Positions 54,901 through 64,000 of a stretch of DNA of 64,000 nucleotides are shown here, piece by piece. The DNA is taken from assembly GCF_963675165.1 (NCBI RefSeq), contig NC_087393.1, positions 4,407,502 through 4,471,501 on the forward strand, given 5' to 3'. The position numbers were made by a program, and so were the translations under genes. Position 1 is the first letter of the stretch; every line of letters begins with the position of its first letter. Source of the stretch: Halichondria panicea (lineage: Eukaryota; Porifera; Demospongiae; Suberitida; Halichondriidae). Below the pieces are notes generated by a model. The model was not told where the DNA came from. It worked only from the letters and a program-made list of their open reading frames with translations, and did no database searches.

Positions 54901-57900
54901 GGTGTTTGATAGTTGCAACCATTCGAGATTACCAAAAATGTTGGCTTTAATAGCCATTGTCAAGCAAGCTACATGAGTGTTCCCGCTTGGTTTGTTGTTT
55001 TGAAAATACAGGTTTTTCACTTTGCTACATTGACCAGGTAATGTTAGCGTTCCAATTGAGATTGCCATTATTTGGCCCTGTTTGACTGCATGTGTGTCGT
55101 CTAGATCCAGGGGCGGATCCAGGAAAAACAAAAGGGGGGGGCTAGCTAGAAAGTGGGGAAGCCCCGTACGAGGGTGGCGGAGCCGCCCAGGGCAGCCTCG
55201 CCAGAGGCGAATTTTTTTGCAAGATTTGACCTTTAAACTTTTATATTAATACGTTGACCTCTGCACTTACTTTTAATACTATGGTGATACTGTACTGATC
55301 AGATGTACGTACGTACAGCTAGCTAGCTAGCTAGGTACGTCCAGCTAGCTACCCTAGATCCTTTATACTCCTAGTAGCTGTTGTCTAGCATCTCTCAAGT
55401 GATTTCAAGTGAGTCTACAGATGCATAATTGGTGGCAAAATTGTTGTAGAGTCAGACTACAACACATGGTAGTTTTTTCAAAAGGGGGGGGCTTCAGCCC
55501 CTCAAAATCACCCCTGGATCCGCCCCTGAGATCAAGTCTTGTTACTGGACAGTTTTCGTTAGAGAGCATTCTAAAGATGGCTAACAAGCCGCTGTGTCCA
55601 AGTGGGTTGTTATCAACACGCAAATTGATTTCACAGGAGAGTGGGTTTGAAACATCCTCTAAAGAAGCCAATACTTTATCAGAAAATTCTTTTGCTGCTT
55701 CGCTATTGAGATTAGTCTCACTTATTAATAATTTCAGCTCCAAATCCTTCCTATTAGTAGCAAGTCTTACAAAGATCTCTCCTATTGCACCAGCTCCAGG
55801 TACACCGATATTGTTCTCAGAGAGATCAATGTCATTCAGATGAGGACAGTGAGAGGCAATTGATGGTAAGAGTTCAGTGAGTAGTCTTCCATTCTCCTCA
55901 ACATTGTCAGGGAGGGTATTTGATAGTTGCATCCTCTCAAGATTACCAAAAATGTTGGCTTTAATAGCCATTGTCAAGCAAGCTACATGAGTGTCCCCGC
56001 TTGGTTTGTTGTTTTGAAATGACAACCTTTTCAATTTGCTACATTGACCAGGAAATGTTAGAGTTTCAAAATCAGTTGCCGATAATAGGCCCTGGTTGAC
56101 TGTATGTGTGTGGTCTAGGTCAAGTCTTGTTACTGGACAGTTTTGGTTAGAGAGCATTCTAAAGATGGCTAACAAGCCGCTGTGTCCAAGTGGGTTATTA
56201 TCAACACGCAAATTGATTTCACAGGAGAGTGGGTTTGAAACATCCTCTAAAGAAGCCAATACTTTATCAGAAAGTTCTTTCGCTGCTTCACTGTTGAGAT
56301 TAGTCTCACTTAAGTTCAGCTTCAACTCCTTCCTATTAGTAGCAAGTCTCACAAAGGCCTCTCCTATTACACCAGCTCCTGGTACACCAATATTGTTCTC
56401 AGAAAGATTAAGGTCCTTCAGATTAGGGCAGTGTGTAGCTAATGCTGGAAGAAGTGTGGCTAACATTGTTGTATTGATAATATCTGTGTCGTTTGTCAGT
56501 GCACTAGATAGACACAAGTACTCAAGTTTTACTAGTGAACCTGCGCGTACAACACTCTCTAGTGACTGGACGCCATTTTGCCAGAGTGGATTCTTGGATA
56601 AAGAAAGGCTAGTTAATGTGTTATTGCTGGATGAAAATGGTAAAGCTTTGATAAAGTTTCCATCTAGAGATACTTTGTAAAGATACCGAAATGATGCTGA
56701 TGCTTTGTTAAAGAAGGTCTCGAGACATTCACCTGTGAGCTTGCAGTTATCGAGACTTAATTCTTTTACTTGCAACTTTCTATCAATGAGGATAGTAGCT
56801 AGTTTCTGAAGCTGTTCATCATTAAGACTCCCTGAAAAATCGAGCTTGACCTCTGAACAATGTGATATACAGTTAAAAATGTGCAAAAGAGCTACACTGT
56901 CGTGAGCAGTTTGGGGCCTTCTGATTGATCTATAACAATAACTAAACTTGGCATAAATTCTGTTGGCTACTTTACAATGCACAACCTTATCCTGGGATTC
57001 CAATGAGCAGTGGCAAAGTAAAATGTCTTGGTCTCTTATTGCAAATAAAACTTGATCAACCAATGTATCACCTAAAGAGACTACTTGGTCCCTATATTTC
57101 ACTTCTTTAGACTTAAGACCGAACACAAATCTCCAGACCATATTAAACCGATTGTTTCCAGCATAAGTGTTGCAAATCTTTGTTTTCTCTTCATGAGATA
57201 AAATGACGATATGAAGGGCAGCTAAAAACTCCTGAATAGTCAAGTGAGCGAAGTGAAACGACAAGCCATAACCTGTTGTCAATGAGTTTTGTTGGCTAGG
57301 GAAATGTGAATGTGCTGATTGCAATAAACCAAAAAAAAACGCCTTCTTATTAAACTTCCCATCTTTAGAAAACGATGAAACTTCACTGTCTGAGAAGACT
57401 ATTCGATCTTTAGCCAAAAATTCAAAAGCAAACCTGCAAACTAGCCAGAAATCATTTTGAAGTTCATCAGGAATGGAATCGAAATTGTCAAGCGAGTCTA
57501 CACAGTGTTGTGGACATTTCTTCCTAATGTCACGAAGCACGACAGACAGTGTTATCCTAGCATATAGTTTTGTGATTGTGCTTGGAAGTGTTTGCTGTAA
57601 GTTGTGGCGCCACAGGTCACAAACAATCGCACAATTAAGTGGCACAGAGCACAAACTCTGAATGAGTGGATTGCTTTTAAGCTGCTCCATAAGAGAAGAA
57701 GCCTTTTCTGGATCATCTTTGAAATCCTCAACTATGTACTGTTTAATATTTTCTTCATCAAAACCCACCACCTCGATGAAAGCGTCCACTGAAGAGAGTG
57801 TGTGAAAAGGTTCTGTTGCAGAATGTCGGGAGGTGAGGAGAACAGATGCTTTGGAACAACCATAACCAAGAAGAAGTTCATATAGAAACGAGCCAGTAGC

Positions 57901-58479
57901 TCGAGCACCCTCACTTAGTTCGTCCCAGCCATCAGCTATGATGAGGACACCTTCTCCCTCTTTACCCTTCATCCTTTTTGTTGGAGGTATGCAGGTCTCC
58001 TCATCGGGATGGAAAAGTTTAATCAGCTCAGGGAGGCTTGTGGCAGAGGACACTCGATTTTCTCTCAGTGGAAGCAGCAGAACACAATCAAATTGTTTCA
58101 GGATATTACCTTTTGCCCACTCCTCAGTAAGCATGGTACACAGTGTAGTTTTACCAATCCCAGCATTGCCTTTCACAACAATCTTCCTTACTGGTTTGTT
58201 GTCACTGCTAGTAGACTTGAACAGGTCAGTGTGGAGTATTGATTTGCGTTTCTCTTTGTCATCTTTGTCATCTTCAGGTTGCTTGCCATTGCCACTCGAA
58301 CGATTCCCCTTGTTTCCAAACCCTTTTATTTTATCAGTCTCGACTAATTGCAGTTTGAAAAGTCTTCTAAGTTGTCCGTCTCCTCTAACTGGTAGCCATT
58401 GTTTATTTTCTCCAAACTCTCTGTTTATGTATTTTTTCTTGAGACTAGTTACAAACCTGTTCATGCATGCATGTATCAT
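48912..58479 (-). CDS. NACHT-LRR receptor with C-terminal Death-like and CARD-like domains, split by a MITE
   Basis: The main exon runs from 58,479 (possible ATG) to 52,369, interrupted by the MITE at 55,108-55,528. NACHT: Walker A GNAGIGKTT near residue 104 and Walker B VLIIADGWDEL near 178-188; a short LKKKY...QWLP segment precedes it. Six LRR modules follow. A GTAAGA donor at 52,368 (phase 0) joins 51,604-51,687 and 51,242-51,407 (acidic Ser/Thr-rich), 50,932-51,114, 50,319-50,657 (Death-like: LRLSPGQQTDVIEEKA, ALKYWLDRVVAEGTFRALLL, GDVAIKVAQYL) and 48,912-49,207 (CARD-like: LALHLLSAGLITVSILEKTN, TKREKATRLYTALLGVV, stop). All phases fit; without the MITE the frame is about 2250 codons. With it, translation stops inside the element unless it is spliced out. 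Death-fold domains are normally N-terminal in NLRs. The true 5' end and any N-terminal exon are not seen. Confidence 0.75.
49810..50096. mobile_element. MITE, CAGTGGCG family, TSD TAGCT, in NLR intron
   Basis: CAGTGGCGTAGGCAGAGG at the left and CCTGACTACGCCACTG at the right. TAGCT is duplicated at 49,805-49,809 and 50,097-50,101. 287 bp; close relative of 24,569-24,866. Confidence 0.85.
50121..50261. mobile_element. MITE, GTATAGCG/TTTTCG family, in NLR intron
   Basis: TATATAGCGGGTTATTTTTG at the left, CAACGAAAATTACCCGCT at the right. It lies 20 bp beyond the preceding MITE, in the intron between 50,319-50,657 and 48,912-49,207. Confidence 0.6.
52795..56680 (-). repeat. Six tandem 585-bp LRR modules in the NLR exon
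   Basis: The block containing CTTGTTATTGGACAGTTTTC or CTTGTTACTGGACAGTTTTB starts near 52,793, 53,348, 53,938, 54,528, 55,542 and 56,121, about 585 bp apart apart from the MITE. Each encodes about 195 residues with FQNNKPSGDTHVACL, LPSIASHCPHLNDIDLSENN, IGVPGAGAIGEIFVRLATNR and DNNPLGHSGLLAIFRMLS. The stretches 53,930-54,500 and 55,533-56,105 are almost identical, including a 6-nt insertion near 54,128 and 55,730, so a multi-module segment was copied recently. Confidence 0.9.
55108..55528. mobile_element. MITE, CAGGGGCGG family, TSD AGATC, inside the NLR exon
   Basis: CAGGGGCGGATCCAGG and CCTGGATCCGCCCCTG are perfect 16-bp inverted ends. AGATC is duplicated at 55,103-55,107 and 55,529-55,533; the uninterrupted site (CTAGATCAAGTCTTG) is preserved in a sister module near 53,930. 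The element is 421 bp; with the target duplication it adds 426 nt, a multiple of three, but it brings an in-frame stop on the coding strand near 55,405. Confidence 0.9.
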
Positions 58480-59120
58480 GGATAATTCAGACTATAATTA
58501 CAGTGCTTTTCAAGCAAGTTACATAATTATCATTCAAAGTTGTTGTTGAAGTAAGTAACGTGCATGCATGTATGCATACAGTACTTTTAGTCTATAAACT
58601 TTCAGGCAAGACCATTAGAAAGATTTTTGCGATTTTAATCTTTGCGAAATAGCAGCAGCATGCATGTCATGTCAAATGTTCGCTGTATTCCAAATCAGCG
58701 AAACTGCAAACACTGATTAGTATACCCTCAAAGTATACCCGCTATTATGGTACTATACTGATACTCACGCAGCTTTGTGTTTGAGTAGTGAGTACTCAAT
58801 TTAACATTCATTGAACCTACTTGAAAAGCACTGTACAATTCAATACAATACTCTTATACACAGTGCAGTCTTATAATGAAAGCACCGCGGGTGCTGATGC
58901 CTCGGTGGAGGTGCCAAAGCTACATAACATAAAGCTGCTATAGCTAGCTTTTATACACACATTGATTATATAATTATCATGATGAACATTTTTAATTTTG
59001 CTGCATGCAGAATCCAGAATCACAGGGAAACTCAAAGAGTGGGTAATGATCGACGATGATTGTTAATAACATCAAGAGTTTACGATAGAGAGAGAGTATC
59101 GAACGTAGGCATACTGTACA

Positions 59121-59334
59121 GTATGCGGAGAGTAACGTGACTTCCTGTATCTGTCACAAGCTTGGAATTTGCACACTGACCAATCCAAGTGTGGGTGATG
59201 TCATCTATCAAGAAAGTAGATTACATCACCCACACTTGGATGGGTTGTAGATTACATCACCCACGCTTGGATTGGTCAGTGTGCAAATTCCAAGCTTGTG
59301 ACAGATACAGGAAGTCACGTTACTCTCCGCATAC
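59121..59334. repeat. Long inverted repeat, ~81-bp arms
   Basis: The left arm 59,121-59,201 starts GTATGCGGAGAGTAACGTGA; the right arm 59,254-59,334 is its inverse with one mismatch. The loop carries a further copy of TTACATCACCCACACTTGGA. It abuts the truncated end of the LINE that follows. Confidence 0.9.
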
Positions 59335-59337
59335 ATC

Positions 59338-60845
59338 TGATACCCTGCCTATGGATACATGGTCAACACCTCTAAAACTCATCTGATAGTAAAAGCCAGC
59401 CAACTCTCAGAAGCCCAAACAACTTTCGAAGACACACAGATCAACATCACCACAATTGGGAAACCACACTTAGGATCCCCTCTTGGAAGCCAGGAATTCA
59501 CAGAGTCATTTGTCAGAGATAAAGTGCAGACCTGGTTAGAGGAACTGAAAAAATTGTCGATCATTGCGAACACCCACCCTCAAGCCGCTTATGCCGCTTT
59601 CACCCACGGCATTGTAGGTAAATGGACGTACCTAGCGAGAACCACCCCAAACATTGGCCCACTGTTACAACCACTGGAAGACATCATAAGGACAAAATTA
59701 CTCCCAGCCCTGTGTGGAAGAGCAGCCCCCAATGACACAGAAAGGGACCTGCTGGAACTTCCAGCTAGGCTAGGTGGAATAGGGGTCATCAACCCAACAA
59801 CTCTGTCAGACTCGGCCTACTCTGCCTCCAAACAAATCTCTGCGCCCCTCTACAACCTCATACTAAACGGAAGCCTGGACTATACACACGAGGCTCTCAC
59901 AGAGCAGTTTACAGCAAGTTAGAGGTCAAAAAAAGAAAAAGGGAGCTAAACGTCACTTCTGCAGACCAGCTCAAGTCAAACCTACCACCTAACCTCCAAC
60001 GAGCTATGATCTTATCCCAGGAAAAGGGAGCCTCAAACTGGTAACAGTACTACCTGTGGAAGAATTTGGCCTAGCACTGCACAAAGGTGCCTTCAGAGAC
60101 GCACTAGCACTCAGATATGGGTGGCAACCCAATGGCACCCCAATCACATGCGCTTGTGGCACCAACTTCTCAGTGGAACACGCGTTATCATGTGCCAAAG
60201 GTGGCTATCCCTCCATAAGGCATAACGAGATCAGAGACTTCACGGCCAACCTCATGTCAGAAGTTTGCCACAATGTCGCCATAGAACCACATCTACAACC
60301 CATCATCGGCAAAATTCTGTCAGGTGCATCTGCCAACACACAAGATGGTGCCAGATTAGACGTGGCAGCAGATGGTTTTTGGGGAAGCAGGTTTGAGAGA
60401 GCATTTTTTGATGTTAAGAGAGCCTATGACCAACGAATCAGAGATGTAGAAAACTCGACCTTCACTCCCCTCATCCTGTCAAGTACTGGGGGCCTTGGAC
60501 GTGCCGCTACCTCCACCTACAAGAGATTGGCGTCTCTCCTGTCAACAAAATGGGATCAGCCCTACAGCACCACCATGGGATGGATCAGATGCAGGCTGTC
60601 CTTCTCTCTCCTCAGATCAGCCATCATGGGCATTAGGGGGGCCCGATCAAGCCAAGGGCACGCCACCAGACAGCCCCCTATCGACCTAGTGACAAGCGAG
60701 TCTCTGGTCCCACCACACCCATGAACTAACTACACATGACTTATTTGCCTGCATGGTTCCTCGTTATTATTATTATTCTTTTGTACATGTAATTCTTCTT
60801 AGCCCCGAGATGGGAGAGCTATGAAAAAAAAAAAAAAAAAAAAAA
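59338..60845 (+). pseudogene. 5'-truncated R2-type (REL-endonuclease) LINE with poly(A) tail
   Basis: The frame opens at YPAYGYMVNTSKTHLIVK (C-terminal reverse transcriptase region) and continues through ANTHPQAAYAAFTHGIVGKW and LPARLGGIGVINP. After a frameshift near 59,920 it reads LQRAMILSQEKGASNW, and after another near 60,040 EEFGLALHKGAFRDALALRY. A CxC-x8-H-x4-C zinc motif (CACGTNFSVEHALSC) precedes RHNEIRD, then RLDV and FERAFFDVK, like a PD-(D/E)XK restriction-like endonuclease. The stop is at about 60,724, followed by a 3'UTR and 22 A (60,824-60,845). Dead copy; same order as R2/NeSL-group elements. Confidence 0.75.
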
Positions 60846-61182
60846 TACACAGTCATAAACTCTTGATAACATCGACGCCAAAAGTTCAAGTCTAATGGCT
60901 GCAAGTCAGCAGAGCCTTGCGAGTACTTAACCACAACTCTACAATAGCTAGCGTTCTAGTGCAGAGCTAACTACTAAGTAGAGTAGCAATACTCGGTGAA
61001 CAAGTTTTGCTACGGACTCTTCTGAAAAGGCTGCAATGGCATTCCAAGTAAGCAAACTAGGCATAACTCGAGAACGAAGCTTTATTTTGCAAATCCACAA
61101 ATACCAAGCCAAGAAAACATGACTAGAAGCCTATAGAAACTCTTACTTGCACTTCATATTGATCCTTGAGCAGCTGAAACAG

Positions 61183-62979
<1,797 letters not shown>

Positions 62980-63310
62980 ATAGCAATCATACTGAGTGGT
63001 CCTGGTGGTGTTGGCAAATCTCATGTGAGCTTGTACAGCAGACACTTTGAGACTAATCAAACATAGGAAGAGATGATGTTCTAGTATTGCTAACTGTATG
63101 CATTCCATGTGAACGGTATAATTATGACACTATACATTCAGCTGCGGCAACCACTAAGTTATGACCAAGCTCGTGTTGTTATTATGGATGAAGTATAGGC
63201 GCAAACATGTTGATATACACAAAAGGCTACAGCAGATCAAATCAGTGCTACTTCATGCATGTTTGGCTGTGCATGGGTGACTTGTATCAATTGCCTCCAG
63301 TTGCTCAGCT
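62980..63310 (+). pseudogene. Pif1-like helicase relic
   Basis: Blocks in order but in different frames: IAIILSGPGGVGKSHV (Walker A) at 62,980-63,027; PLSYDQARVVIMDEV (Walker B region) at about 63,154-63,198; HKRLQQIKSVLLHA at about 63,221-63,262; and GDLYQLPPVA at about 63,276-63,307. Stops and frameshifts separate them. These are helicase motifs of Pif1-type proteins, often spread by Helitrons. No Helitron ends were identified. Confidence 0.6.
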
Positions 63311-63425
63311 TATGCTATTCAGTATACATCAGTTGGTGATAGTTATGCACAGTCAAGTCATGCAGTTGTTGTACAAATCTGGTTCATTGTGGCAAGTTGA
63401 GTTTGAAATGCTATGGGTTTTATGA

Positions 63426-64000
63426 TAAAACCATGCTGCATGTGTTTATTAAAGTGCACGGTAATTATATAGTTAGTTCTTGACCAAAAACAAAAAGTAA
63501 AATAATTTGACAGTTGGGTTCTACTGTTCATTTGTTTAGTAACGAAATTACAAAAAGCACTAACCCTTATACGGATGCGTAAGTAAAGCTGTGTTTGTGA
63601 GAAAGTAAATAATTTAACAAAGTATTTGCTGTGATAGTGATTAAAACTGAAAGTATGAAGTGTAAAATAAGCTGTGTTTGTGATTTACAAACTATCTAGG
63701 CTAGCTACAAGATTAAGTGTGACTGGACTAACAAGTTAGTTTCTTTGTTATTATTCATTCATATTACTTGCGTCATACATGCAGAGGGGAAAGGGGCCTC
63801 CTGGCTCAAATGTCCCCCCCCTAAGACTTTCATTCAGGTGCTAGTTGTATGACTGTGAGTACAAAATTATGCAAAGGCAACCACAAAACCCACCAGAATT
63901 CACCTAAGACAATGCTTAACAAAAAACCCAGGAATTTCTTGAATCGGTAATTAACCGCACATGACGTGCATCAGCCATGGATGTAATTATATCTAACAAT
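63426..64000. other. Gene-free right edge
   Basis: AT-rich sequence; nothing recognised on either strand. Confidence 0.5.

Noticed and set aside
52835-56680. Series of plus-strand frames of 86-194 codons
   Set aside because: They are antisense shadows of the repeated LRR modules, recurring once per module.
58480-59120. Search for an N-terminal Death or CARD exon of the NLR
   Set aside because: No open segment with death-fold pattern or a donor in the right phase was found. An exon beyond the LINE cannot be excluded.

Overview
This is a 64 kb piece of an animal nuclear genome. The DNA is AT-rich, the genes have many short GT-AG introns, and miniature inverted-repeat transposons are dense. 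The gene content (a NACHT-LRR receptor with death-fold domains, an array of Reeler proteins, CEP112 and TBC1D16 orthologues, KDZ-type and R2-type element remnants) fits an early-branching metazoan, most likely a demosponge. That taxonomic call is an inference. Exon coordinates were read by hand from splice signals. For CEP112, TBC1D16, the pogo-like gene and Reeler genes B, C and E, the exon lengths sum to a multiple of three and every intron phase matches.

Layout. (1) 1-30 kb: five Reeler-domain genes in tandem on the minus strand, called A to E here (A runs off the left edge). Each encodes a signal peptide and a Reeler domain; B, C and E also show a short C-terminal hydrophobic tail. Upstream of B lies an unrecognised two-exon gene for a 54-residue Cys-rich protein; its copy upstream of A is frameshifted. 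A broken KDZ-type transposase (7.0-8.2 kb, plus strand) and many MITEs lie between the genes. A C14orf93-like gene (26.0-28.1 kb) interrupts the array. (2) 30.9-44.3 kb: a 23-exon CEP112 gene (minus). Its introns hold a complete selenocysteine tRNA gene on the same strand and an intact three-exon pogo-like gene on the opposite strand. (3) 44.6-48.2 kb: TBC1D16 (minus), only 265 bp upstream of CEP112. (4) 48.9-58.5 kb: a large NLR gene (minus) with NACHT, at least six near-identical 195-residue LRR modules, and, joined through phase-compatible exons, Death-like and CARD-like domains at the C-terminus. One LRR boundary carries a 421-bp MITE. (5) 59-64 kb: a long inverted repeat, a 5'-truncated R2-type LINE with a poly(A) tail, a long CA repeat and a Pif1-like helicase relic.

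Almost all host genes lie on the minus strand. The Reeler array (secreted or surface proteins) and the NLR (cytosolic sensor) suggest a locus rich in immune-related genes, interleaved with conserved centrosomal and Rab-GAP genes. Mobile DNA appears to have shaped it: repeats change protein length (a Thr-rich stalk in Reeler B, LRR modules in the NLR), a MITE disrupts the NLR reading frame, and a transposase looks domesticated.
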